DNA of 64,000 nt from contig NZ_FWFU01000001.1 in NCBI RefSeq assembly GCF_900172255.1, forward strand, positions 1,240,001-1,304,000, read 5' to 3'. This DNA comes from Roseovarius halotolerans. GTDB lineage: Bacteria > Pseudomonadota > Alphaproteobacteria > Rhodobacterales > Rhodobacteraceae. The stretch's first letter is position 1. Each line of letters opens with the position of its first letter. Positions 23,875-31,423 of the stretch are shown one piece after another. Position numbers and translations under genes: made by a program. Below the pieces are notes generated by a model that made no database searches, was not told the origin of the DNA, and saw only the letters and a list, made by a program, of their open reading frames with translations.

Positions 23875-24582
23875 TCAGCCTTTGGTCAGCTCTTTGGCCT
23901 GGTCGACCCAGCCCTCGCGCTCGATCCGGCCCTTGAAGGACAGCTTTTCATCCATATCAGCAATATCGGCCTCGGTCCACGCCGCGATCTGCGCGAAAGT
24001 GGTGACGCCGGCCTCTTGCAGCTTCTTCTCAAGCGCGGGGCCAACGCCCGACAGCTGCTTGAGATCGTCGCCGCCCGCGTCGGCCTTCGCAGCCGCTTTG
24101 GGCGCGGCTTTCTTGGCCGGCGCAGCCTTGGCTTCGGCCTCGGCCTTCTTCGGGGCGTCCTTTTTCGGCGCTGCCTTCTTGGCGGGTGCCTTGGCTTCGG
24201 CGGCACCTGCGGCGACAGCCGCGATCGACCCCGCGCCCAGTGCGGCCTTGACGCCCGACTTGTCGGCGCCCTTCTCGAGGATCTCGGTCACCCGCAGCAG
24301 GGTCAGCTTCTGACGATGCCCGACCGTGCGCTTGGAGCCATGCTTACGACGGCGCTTGACGAAATTGATGACCTTGTCGCCCTTGACCTGGTCGACCACT
24401 TCGGCCTGCACGGCCGCGCCATCGACGAAAGGCGTGCCGATCACCGGCTTGTCGCCGCCCAGCATCAGGATCTCGTTGAATTGAACTTTCTCACCGGCAT
24501 CGGCTGCCAGTTTCTCAACGCGCAGCACGTCGCCGGACTGCACCTTGTACTGCTTGCCACCGGTTTTCATAACCGCAAACAT
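23875..24582 (-). CDS. rplU: Ribosomal protein L21 with C-terminal helix-hairpin-helix extension
   Basis: 235 residues where a usual L21 has ~105. Residues 1-105 are ordinary L21 (MFAVMKTGGKQYKVQSGD, VKRRRKHGSKRTVGHRQ, the LLRVTEI end). Then an alanine/lysine/proline-rich linker (~residues 125-170, repeats of PAKKAAPK) leads to a helix-hairpin-helix domain, DLKQLSGVGPALEKKLQEAGV and FAQIAAWTEADIADMDEKL, resembling the domain found at the end of some NuoE and other alphaproteobacterial proteins. Start: ATG at 24582, with AAGGA spaced seven bases away; an ATG two codons earlier is too close. The extension probably lies outside the ribosome core and may bind nucleic acid. Confidence 0.95.
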   Translation of the reverse strand: MFAVMKTGGKQYKVQSGDVLRVEKLAADAGEKVQFNEILMLGGDKPVIGTPFVDGAAVQAEVVDQVKGDKVINFVKRRRKHGSKRTVGHRQKLTLLRVTEILEKGADKSGVKAALGAGSIAAVAAGAAEAKAPAKKAAPKKDAPKKAEAEAKAAPAKKAAPKAAAKADAGGDDLKQLSGVGPALEKKLQEAGVTTFAQIAAWTEADIADMDEKLSFKGRIEREGWVDQAKELTKG

Positions 24583-24783
24583 CTTCATTTCCTTTTCGCT
24601 TGCCGCGTTCTTCGGTCCCGGTTTCCCGATGTTCCCGGTCCGGCCCGCTTGGCCAAGACCACCTCGAACAGCGCGCCCTTGATGGGCGATCATTACATGA
24701 CCCGCACGGGAAACCCCCGCCGGGATGCGCGCTTATTCAAAAACTGGGCCGCAAAGTCAAGGGGGCCGCCGGGGTTTTTCCCC

Positions 24784-25629
24784 TCAAAGCCGTTCGCTTT
24801 GCATACGCTCCGCCACGGCACGCCCGAGAAGATAGGATATCTCCTCGTACATGCGGTCAAAAGCCGTGAAGGTCGCACGATTGAGCGCCCGCCCCTCGGC
24901 ACTGCGATAGAACGCGGCATAGGCCTCAAGGTCGCTCCCGGACAGCGGGTCATAGGCCATCATCAGGAAGGATTGCAGCCAGCCCTGCGCATCTTCGCGC
25001 ACCGCTTCCTCCTGGCTCCAGACATCGTCCAGGATCTCGTCCTGCGACATCTCCAGCGCGCCTCCGTCCACCAGGCCCTTGTAGAACATGAGGTTGGCAT
25101 TGAGCGCGCCGCTAACATTGCGCTCGATCAGATCGCTGTCCTCGATCAGCCGGTCCACATGCCCGAGCAGCGGATCATCCTCGTCGCGCCGCATTTCCAG
25201 CCGCTCGCGCGCACCCTCCTCGACCACCGGGTCCAGAAACGCCCGTCGCGCCGCCAGTTCCAGCGCGATGATCTCCTGTCCGCGCGGCGAAGCGAAGAAC
25301 GCGATCATCGGCGCGGGGTCCGCCTCGTCAAGCGCCTCGCCAAGGCCTTGCGCCACCAGCGCCTGCATCTTCTCGGTATCGTAAATCCGCGACACCACCG
25401 CCGGCCAGCCATCGGATTCGCCGTCAGCCAGCATGTCGCTGCCAATCTCGCGGCCAAAGACCAGCCCCTCCTCACGCATCAACGCGACAGTATCACCGAT
25501 CCTGAGCGCCGCGATCAGGGCGTCGATCTGCGCGCCCCGCTCAGCGCCCTGCTGCGCCCAGGCCTGGGACATCATGCCAAGCGCCAGGACAAGTCCCGCC
25601 AGCATCCGGCCGATCACGGCGCCGCTCAC
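24784..25629 (-). CDS. DUF2059-domain exported protein, copy 2
   Basis: 281-residue protein with an N-terminal hydrophobic export signal (MLAGLVLALGMMSQAWAQ within the first 25 residues). A DUF2059-like helical domain ends it: DLEAYAAFYRSAEGRALNRATFTAF. The first half has a second copy-like region, PMIAFFASPRGQEIIALELAAR. It starts with GTG in the GTGA that contains the stop of the upstream paralogue; ATG at 25605 is an alternative. The protein is acidic. DUF2059 proteins are periplasmic and have no defined activity. Confidence 0.7.
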   Translation of the reverse strand: MSGAVIGRMLAGLVLALGMMSQAWAQQGAERGAQIDALIAALRIGDTVALMREEGLVFGREIGSDMLADGESDGWPAVVSRIYDTEKMQALVAQGLGEALDEADPAPMIAFFASPRGQEIIALELAARRAFLDPVVEEGARERLEMRRDEDDPLLGHVDRLIEDSDLIERNVSGALNANLMFYKGLVDGGALEMSQDEILDDVWSQEEAVREDAQGWLQSFLMMAYDPLSGSDLEAYAAFYRSAEGRALNRATFTAFDRMYEEISYLLGRAVAERMQSERL

Positions 25630-26489
25630 AGCTCCTGCCCCGTGCCGACTTCGGCCATCCGCTTGGCAAGCGCCTCGTAACGGTCGGCGGTCACCTCCCA
25701 TTGAACGGCATTCATCAACTCATAGACCCGCTGCATCTGCGGATCCCGGAGCGCCTCCAGGTAGTCGCGCAGATCCTCATCCGATATGTCGCGATAGGTG
25801 TAGGCCGCCGCCGCCAGCCCCGAGCGTTTCAGATCCAGCCGCAGCGAATCCCGGTTCTCGCGCATCAGCGCGCGCAGCCGTCCCTCGTCGATCCGCCGCT
25901 CCAGCACCCCGGCATTCGAGGCGGCCATCATGAAGCGCAGCTGCAACTCCTGTACCGCGCGCACAGCCACGTCACCGCTATCCACGGCCGCGTTGAGATC
26001 GCTCAGCAGTCCGGCGCGTGGCGACCCCGTCTCGACCATCCGGGCAATCAGCTCCTCACCGATGGCGCGCTTGTCGATCTCCTCGCCCACCATGTGCGAG
26101 GCATTCTCGACCTCGACCAGCCGCTGCCCCAGCGGCGTGGCATAGAACGCCGCGGCATGGGCCAGGTCTTCGTCCGACAGGGTCTCTTCCAGAATATCCA
26201 GCGCCATCGTGCGCATCTTGCCGGTTCCAAAGACATCCTCGGCGATCCGGCTCCACTGCTCGCCGAAATCGCTGGCCGACAGGCCCAGCATGCCCGGCGC
26301 TTTCGCCGCCGACAGCGCGATACTGTCCAGCGCCACATCAAACCCCGTGACGTTGAGAAAGGCGACCAGCCGGTCCCTCTCGGCGGCCCGCGCGGCGTTT
26401 GCCGCCATCACAAGGACAAGGGCCAGGGCCAGCATCAGAACCGGCGAAACAACCTGCCGGACAAGGGCGTTGGGGCGCGCGGCGATCAT
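25626..26489 (-). CDS. DUF2059-domain exported protein, copy 1
   Basis: 287 residues with a signal sequence (LMLALALVLVMAANAARA, residues ~18-35). It follows the same plan as the next gene: a first region AHAAAFYATPLGQRLVEVENA and a C-terminal DUF2059-like region SDEDLRDYLEALRDPQMQRVYELMNAVQW. The repeated phrase 'yl..l..p.g....' suggests two DUF2059-type repeats in each protein. Coupled to its paralogue by a four-base overlap, so both are made together, probably as interacting periplasmic partners. Divergent from the tRNA-Ser gene. Confidence 0.7.
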   Translation of the reverse strand: MIAARPNALVRQVVSPVLMLALALVLVMAANAARAAERDRLVAFLNVTGFDVALDSIALSAAKAPGMLGLSASDFGEQWSRIAEDVFGTGKMRTMALDILEETLSDEDLAHAAAFYATPLGQRLVEVENASHMVGEEIDKRAIGEELIARMVETGSPRAGLLSDLNAAVDSGDVAVRAVQELQLRFMMAASNAGVLERRIDEGRLRALMRENRDSLRLDLKRSGLAAAAYTYRDISDEDLRDYLEALRDPQMQRVYELMNAVQWEVTADRYEALAKRMAEVGTGQEL

Positions 26490-26608
26490 GGGCTGTCCTT
26501 TCCTTTGCTGCCTGCAAGTCTAAGCTAGGCAAAAACAATGATCAAACAACGTCAAATCCCCCTTGTCATGCCAGGCAAAGCGAATTAAACGCACCCTCCA
26601 GACCCCGC

Positions 26609-26698
26609 GGAGAGGTGCCGGAGTGGTCGAACGGGGCGGTCTCGAAAACCGTTGATCCTTCACGGGATCCCAGGGTTCGAATCCCTGTCTCTCCGCCA
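26609..26698 (+). tRNA. tRNA-Ser (anticodon CGA)
   Basis: A complete class II tRNA: acceptor GGAGAGG pairs with the 3' CTCTCC, the anticodon stem GCGGT/ACCGT has loop CTCGAAA with anticodon CGA (reads UCG), the variable arm is long (GATCCTTCACGGGATC), and the T arm is CAGGGTTCGAATCCCTG. The gene ends with G73 and an encoded CCA. No integrase or remnant of a repeated 3' end is seen next to it. Confidence 0.96.
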
Positions 26699-26878
26699 TT
26701 TGCTCTTGATTTCGTTCAGAAATCCGGCAATATGGCACATCCCGATAGCTGTTTGTGACGTCTATGTCATGTGCCGCGCGTGCGACACGTGCCGCTCCGG
26801 TCAGAGCGCGCGTGCGCGGACCCTCGACATGAGCTTGCATGACGGTCTACAACCCAAGGGAACAAGGGAAGACATCGC

Positions 26879-27316
26879 ATGACCTCGATCCTGATCCTCA
26901 ACGGGCCGAACCTCAACCTGCTGGGGCAACGCCAGCCCGATGTCTATGGTGCCACCACCCTCGCCGATATCGAGGCGCTCTGCCGCGACAAGGCAAAGGC
27001 GCTCGGGATTGCGATGGATTTTCGTCAGGACAACAGCGAAGGCGCGCTGATCGACGCGATCCATGCCGCCCGCGGCACCCATGACGGGATCATCCTCAAT
27101 GCCGGGGCCTATACGCATACCTCCATCGCGCTGATGGATGCGCTCCTCTCGGTCGAACTGCCCGCGATCGAGCTGCATCTCTCCAACATCCACGCGCGCG
27201 AACCGTTTCGCCACGAGTCCTTCATCGCGCGGGCCGCCATCGGGGTGATCTGCGGCTTCGGCGCCAAGGGCTACGAACTGGCGCTCGAAGCGATGACAGC
27301 GCAGTTGGAGAGCTGA
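26879..27316 (+). CDS. aroQ: 3-dehydroquinate dehydratase, type II
   Basis: 145-residue dodecameric enzyme for the third shikimate step. Active-site features: ILILNGPNLNLLGQRQPDVYG with the catalytic Tyr, DFRQDNSEGALIDAIHAA, ILNAGAYTHTSIALMDAL, and ELHLSNIHAREPFRHES with the catalytic His. Normal length. A LuxR-type regulator starts on the very next base after its stop. Confidence 0.97.
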   Translation: MTSILILNGPNLNLLGQRQPDVYGATTLADIEALCRDKAKALGIAMDFRQDNSEGALIDAIHAARGTHDGIILNAGAYTHTSIALMDALLSVELPAIELHLSNIHAREPFRHESFIARAAIGVICGFGAKGYELALEAMTAQLES

Positions 27317-28072
27317 ATGGTCTGCTGCGACCGGATCAACGAGCTCATCAACGTCTCGAGCATCGAACAGCTCTGGGATCTGCACACGCAGCACATGGCC
27401 GGCTATGGGTTCGACCGCATTCTCTATGGCTACACGCGCTATCGCACCCCTACATCGCTCGGCGACCCGGATGATTTCATCCTGCTGACCAATCACAGCC
27501 GCGACTATACCGACGTCTATATCGGCGAAAGCCTCTATACCCATGCGCCGATGGTGCGCTGGGCGCTGGAACACGAGGGCGCCTGTTCATGGTCGGTGCT
27601 GCGCCGGATGCTGAATGAAGGAGTGCTCAATGACGGCGAACGCCGCGTGGTCGAGTTCAACCGCAGCCAGGGCGTGACGGCGGGCTACTCGATCAGCTTC
27701 AAGAGCCTCTCCACACGCAGCAAGGGCGCGATCGCGCTGACCGGGCGAAATGACCTCGATCAGGCGGCACTGGATTCGATCTGGACCGAACACGGGCAGG
27801 AGATCCTTGCGCTCAACAATATCGTCCACCTGCGCATCCAGACCCTGCCCTACAGCACCGAGAAACGCGCCCTGACGCGCCGCCAGAGAGAGGTCCTGGG
27901 ATGGGTCGGCGATGGCAAGACGATTCAGGATATCGCGCTCCTGATGTCGCTCAATCCCGCCACCGTCGAAAAGCACCTGCGACTTGCCCGCGAGGCGCTC
28001 GGAGTCGAAACCACCGCACAGGCAGTGCTGAAAGCCGCATTCCAGAACCAGATGTTCGTGCTCGACCCTTAA
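27317..28072 (+). CDS. LuxR-family regulator with autoinducer-binding-like domain
   Basis: 251 residues: an N-terminal autoinducer-binding domain (about 10-165) and a C-terminal LuxR helix-turn-helix (about 185-240: LTRRQREVLGWVGDGKTIQDIALLMSL, then NPATVEKHLRLAREALGV). In the ligand pocket the stretch Y68...HAPMVRW shows Ala77 where quorum-sensing LuxR proteins have the invariant Asp that holds the acyl-homoserine lactone amide, while the following Pro and the Trp of GACSW (92) are kept. No luxI synthase is present. So it is a LuxR solo with an altered pocket. It is coupled to aroQ with no gap. Confidence 0.85.
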   Translation: MVCCDRINELINVSSIEQLWDLHTQHMAGYGFDRILYGYTRYRTPTSLGDPDDFILLTNHSRDYTDVYIGESLYTHAPMVRWALEHEGACSWSVLRRMLNEGVLNDGERRVVEFNRSQGVTAGYSISFKSLSTRSKGAIALTGRNDLDQAALDSIWTEHGQEILALNNIVHLRIQTLPYSTEKRALTRRQREVLGWVGDGKTIQDIALLMSLNPATVEKHLRLAREALGVETTAQAVLKAAFQNQMFVLDP

Positions 28073-28393
28073 AGTATGCCGCCGTGTCAATGGTTTACGT
28101 TAGGGTAAGGAATTACATACTTCCGTTATGCGACATTAAGGCGCAGAATTATGACGTTCCGTGAGTGGTGGCATTTTGGCCTGGGAACCTGGGTTCGGAT
28201 TCCTTGTCATTTCAAGGCTCTCCGACCTGCCGGTTTTTGACCGGACCCCGGCCGCCGGTCTTATTCGTCAGGTCGGCGGTCGGACCTTGCTGCGTTCTAT
28301 TCGATCCCCAATTGATGGTTCGTGCAAAAAAACCGGTGCCGCCCAAGGGGCGGCACCGGTCATTTCAGGATCTGCATTGTGGATCGGCGAGCC
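28073..28393. other. 321-base intergenic stretch between the LuxR gene and tsf
   Basis: The two flanking genes converge here. The right end holds the tsf terminator (28326-28360). A weaker hairpin with GACCGG/CCGGTC stem near 28238-28262 followed by TTATT could end the aroQ-luxR message. An imperfect 17-base palindrome, TGCGACATTAAGGCGCA, lies at 28129-28145. No convincing reading frame is present. Confidence 0.5.
28326..28360 (-). terminator. Intrinsic terminator of rpsB-tsf
   Basis: On the minus strand ACCGGTGCCGCC pairs perfectly with GGCGGCACCGGT around a small loop and is followed by seven T. It lies 33 bases past the tsf stop; a very strong terminator. Confidence 0.92.
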
Positions 28394-29269
28394 TCAGCCC
28401 TGCACGGCCTTCGCGACTTCAGCCGCGAAATCCTCTTCCTTCTTCTCGATGCCTTCGCCCACTTCCAGGCGCACATAGCCCAGGATCTCGGCGCCCGCGT
28501 CCTTCGCGGCGGCTTCGACGGTCAGGTCGGGATTGATGACAAAGGCCTGACCCAGCAGGGTCACTTCGGCCATGTACTTCTTCATCCGGCCTTCGATCAT
28601 CTTCTCGATCACCGCTTCGGGCTTGCCCGACTCACGTGCGATGTCGATCTGGACCTGGCGTTCCTTGTCGACCACGGCGGAATCGAGCTCCGCCTCGTTC
28701 AGCGCGGCGGGGTTGGTGGCGGCGATATGCATCGCAACCTGGCGCCCGAACGCTTCGTCGCCGCCCTTCAGCGCGACGAGAACGCCGATCTTGCCCATGC
28801 CGTCAGTCATCGCGTTATGGACATAGGACACAACGGTATCGCCCTCGATGGCGTCCATGCGGCGCAGCGACATGTTCTCGCCGATGGTGGCGATCTTGTC
28901 CGTGATCGTGTCGGCCACGCTCTTGCCACCCAGATCGGCGGCTTTCAGCGCCTCGATGTCAGCGGCACCAAGAGCGGCCTCGGCGATCTTGCCGACCATC
29001 TCCTGGAATTCGCCGTTCTTGGCGACGAAGTCGGTCTCGGCATTCACCTCGACGGCAACGCCCTTTCCGCCATCGACCTTGACGGCCACGAGGCCCTCGG
29101 CGGCGGTGCGGCCCGATTTCTTGGCGGCTTTCGCCAGACCCTTGGTGCGCAGCCAGTCAACGGCGGCATCCATGTCGCCATCGTTCTCGCTCAGCGCCTT
29201 CTTCGCGTCCATCATGCCTGCGCCGGTCTTGTCGCGCAGTTCTTTCACCTGTGCAGCAGTGATCGCCAT
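28394..29269 (-). CDS. tsf: Elongation factor Ts
   Basis: 291-residue guanine-nucleotide exchange factor for EF-Tu. The N-terminal UBA-like domain has [37 protein letters not shown], the invariant TDFV motif appears in [14 protein letters not shown], and the second core half repeats around [13 protein letters not shown] strands and the coiled-coil. Second gene of rpsB-tsf, 77 bases after rpsB, ending in a strong terminator. Confidence 0.98.
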   Translation of the reverse strand: MAITAAQVKELRDKTGAGMMDAKKALSENDGDMDAAVDWLRTKGLAKAAKKSGRTAAEGLVAVKVDGGKGVAVEVNAETDFVAKNGEFQEMVGKIAEAALGAADIEALKAADLGGKSVADTITDKIATIGENMSLRRMDAIEGDTVVSYVHNAMTDGMGKIGVLVALKGGDEAFGRQVAMHIAATNPAALNEAELDSAVVDKERQVQIDIARESGKPEAVIEKMIEGRMKKYMAEVTLLGQAFVINPDLTVEAAAKDAGAEILGYVRLEVGEGIEKKEEDFAAEVAKAVQG

Positions 29270-29346
29270 CTTGGCTCTCCTTCGGATATTCGGATTATAC
29301 CGGGGGCGGGATACCCCTGCCCCCGTGTCGTTTTCGTGAACGCCGC

Positions 29347-30177
29347 TCAGCTTTCCGCGGGTTGATCCGCCGGTGCCTCTGCGGCCGCTTCGCTCGGAGC
29401 CTCAGCAGGCGTCTCCGCCGGTGCTTCTGCGGCAGCCTCTTCGACCGGCGCTTCGCTCAGCGCGCCCACGTCAACGCCTGCGGCGTCAAGTTGCACGGCC
29501 GTGCCGTCCAGAGCGGCGCGGCTCACGAGATCGCAGTAGAGCGAGATCGCGCGGGCGGCGTCGTCATTGCCGGGGATGATGTAATCCACACCATCGGGCG
29601 AGCAGTTGGTGTCGACCACGGCCACGACCGGGATACCCAGCTTGTTGGCTTCCGCCACGGCCAGCGCTTCCTTTTTCACGTCGATGACGAACAGCATGTC
29701 CGGCAGGCCGCCCATCTCGCGGATACCGCCCAGGCTGGCGTCCAGCTTGTACTGGTCGCGTTCCAGGCCAAGACGCTCTTTCTTGGTCAGGCCCTCGGCG
29801 CCACCGGCAAGGATCTCGTCGATCTCCTGCAGGCGCTTGATCGACTTCGACACGGTCTGCCAGTTGGTCAGCGTGCCGCCCAGCCAGCGGTGGTTCATGT
29901 AATACTGTGCGCAGCGATCGGCGGCATCCGCCACCGGTTGCGCGGCCTGGCGCTTGGTGCCCACGAACAGCAGGCGGCCGCCCTTGGCGACGGTCTCGCG
30001 AACCGCGTTCAGTGCCGCATCCAGCAGCGGCACGGTCTGCGTCAGGTCGACGATGTGAATACCATTGCGCGCACCATAGATGAACTCGCCCATACGGGGG
30101 TTCCAACGCTGCGTCTGGTGACCAAAGTGAACGCCGGCTTCAAGCAGCTGACGCATGGAGAACTCGGGAAGAGCCAT
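29347..30177 (-). CDS. rpsB: Ribosomal protein S2 with Ala/Glu/Pro-rich tail
   Basis: 276-residue small-subunit protein. [47 protein letters not shown] and [12 protein letters not shown] identify S2. The last ~35 residues are an acidic low-complexity tail with repeats of [12 protein letters not shown], longer than in E. coli. The ATG at 30177 gives the normal N-terminus; upstream sense codons are not S2. First gene of rpsB-tsf. Confidence 0.97.
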   Translation of the reverse strand: MALPEFSMRQLLEAGVHFGHQTQRWNPRMGEFIYGARNGIHIVDLTQTVPLLDAALNAVRETVAKGGRLLFVGTKRQAAQPVADAADRCAQYYMNHRWLGGTLTNWQTVSKSIKRLQEIDEILAGGAEGLTKKERLGLERDQYKLDASLGGIREMGGLPDMLFVIDVKKEALAVAEANKLGIPVVAVVDTNCSPDGVDYIIPGNDDAARAISLYCDLVSRAALDGTAVQLDAAGVDVGALSEAPVEEAAAEAPAETPAEAPSEAAAEAPADQPAES

Positions 30178-30506
30178 GTCCGTTTCCTTTCCGGTTTTAG
30201 CCTCGGCACGGGATGAGAAGCGTCGCTTCAACCGGTGGACGGATGAGGATGTCTCCCCCATCGGCCCGCCCATGCCTGCGGTGTTGAGTGGCGCGCGTAT
30301 ACTACCGCCCTTGACGGGGCGCAACCCCTTGCCGGGCTTTTCGCGACCGCCAGACAACCGCCGGGCACACCGCTTTGCCTCATTTCCCGGCAGAGGGTCG
30401 CGTTCCGCGTGTCGTGCCCGTGAATCCGGCGCAAATCCCATTGTTCCGCCCGCGCAAAGAGCTTAGATAGCGATCTATGTCGTGAACGGAAGACAGAACA
30501 ACCCCA
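30178..30506. other. 329-base divergent control region between rpsB and the DUF502 gene
   Basis: Contains the probable rpsB promoter (30296-30324) and a roughly 110-base rpsB leader. The half toward 30506 must hold the promoter of the DUF502 gene; I could not pick a clear pair of elements there. No coding frame is convincing. Confidence 0.5.
30296..30324 (-). promoter_or_regulatory. Probable promoter of rpsB-tsf
   Basis: Minus-strand TTGCGC (30319-30324) and TATACG (30296-30301) with a 17-base spacer, followed by GC-rich bases as often seen at stringently controlled ribosomal promoters. Confidence 0.5.
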
Positions 30507-31202
30507 ATGACAACCCCATTCGACGAAGAGCCCCAACCGCTGCGCAAACCGGGCATGTTCTCGGGGTTGCGCGCCAGCTTCCTCACGGGCCTCGTGGTCA
30601 TCGCGCCGGTGGCGCTGACGATCTGGCTGATCTGGACCCTGATGGGCTGGGTCGACAGCTTCGTGCTGCCGCTCATCCCGACCAACCTGCGCCCCGAACA
30701 TTACATCGGCATCAACCTGCGCGGCGTCGGCGTGATCATCTTCCTGGTCTTCACCATCATCGTCGGCTGGATCGCCAAGGGGCTGATCGGCAAATCCCTG
30801 ATCCGCTTCGCTGAATCGCTGGTCAACCGGATGCCGGTGGTGCGCTCGATCTATTCGGGCGTGAAGCAGATCGCCGAAACCGTCTTTGCCCAGTCCGAAC
30901 GCAGCTTCGAGAAAGCCTGCCTCGTACAATATCCGCGCAAGGACATATGGGCCGTCGGCTTCATCTCGACCGCCGCCAAGGGCGAGGTCAACACCAAGGC
31001 CGAAACCGGCTCGGACCTGCTCAGCATCTTCGTGCCCACCACCCCGAACCCGACCAGCGGTTTTCTCCTGTTCTTCCCGCGCGAGGACGTGATCGAACTC
31101 GACATGAGCGTCGAGGATGCCGCCAAGCTGGTCATCTCGGCCGGGCTTGTCTATCCCGGCGAAGTCAACCCCGACGACCCAAGACTGAAGCGAAGGACCT
31201 GA
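30507..31202 (+). CDS. DUF502 family membrane protein
   Basis: 231-residue inner-membrane protein of the DUF502 family. Two transmembrane helices (about residues 24-50, LTGLVVIAPVALTIWLIW, and 70-92, GVGVIIFLVFTIIVGWIA) precede the conserved soluble part: SLVNRMPVVRSIYSGVKQIAETVF and then a beta-rich region FLLFFPREDVIELDMSVEDAAKLVISAG with the family's 'GG/AGLV.P' end. Function unknown; a transport or sensor role has been proposed only loosely. Single gene, possibly ended by a hairpin at 31225-31246. Confidence 0.85.
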   Translation: MTTPFDEEPQPLRKPGMFSGLRASFLTGLVVIAPVALTIWLIWTLMGWVDSFVLPLIPTNLRPEHYIGINLRGVGVIIFLVFTIIVGWIAKGLIGKSLIRFAESLVNRMPVVRSIYSGVKQIAETVFAQSERSFEKACLVQYPRKDIWAVGFISTAAKGEVNTKAETGSDLLSIFVPTTPNPTSGFLLFFPREDVIELDMSVEDAAKLVISAGLVYPGEVNPDDPRLKRRT

Positions 31203-31224
31203 ATCGCGCCTGCGTCATTCTCGC

Positions 31225-31246
31225 ACCGCGCCATTTTGGGCGCGGT
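31225..31246 (+). terminator. Possible terminator hairpin after the DUF502 gene
   Basis: ACCGCGCC and GGCGCGGT form a perfect 8-base stem around ATTTTG 22 bases past the stop. The following CTGATT is only weakly T-rich, so efficiency is doubtful. Confidence 0.35.
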
Positions 31247-31423
31247 CTGATTCCGCATTCGCTTTCGCACAGGCCACACACTCTTGTCCGCGCGCCGGGT
31301 GCGCTGGCGCGGCGCGCGCTATAGCGATCGGCGCTCGGCCGCGCCTTGCGCTGGATCAATGCGGTAGGGAAATATACATTCCAGATCAGGAATGTGGATT
31401 TTCTTAACAAACGGGCCGTGCCT

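Noticed and set aside
24103..24200. Ala/Lys-rich repeats in the rplU tail as a DNA repeat array
   Set aside because: The repetition follows from the low-complexity protein linker; no exact nucleotide repeat unit is kept.
26609..26760. tRNA-Ser as an integration site for a genomic island
   Set aside because: No integrase, no second copy of the tRNA end, and core gene aroQ follows within 180 bases with normal composition.
28129..28145. Imperfect palindrome TGCGACATTAAGGCGCA as a LuxR-type operator
   Set aside because: It lies downstream of the luxR gene in a convergent gap and has only six of eight matching pairs.
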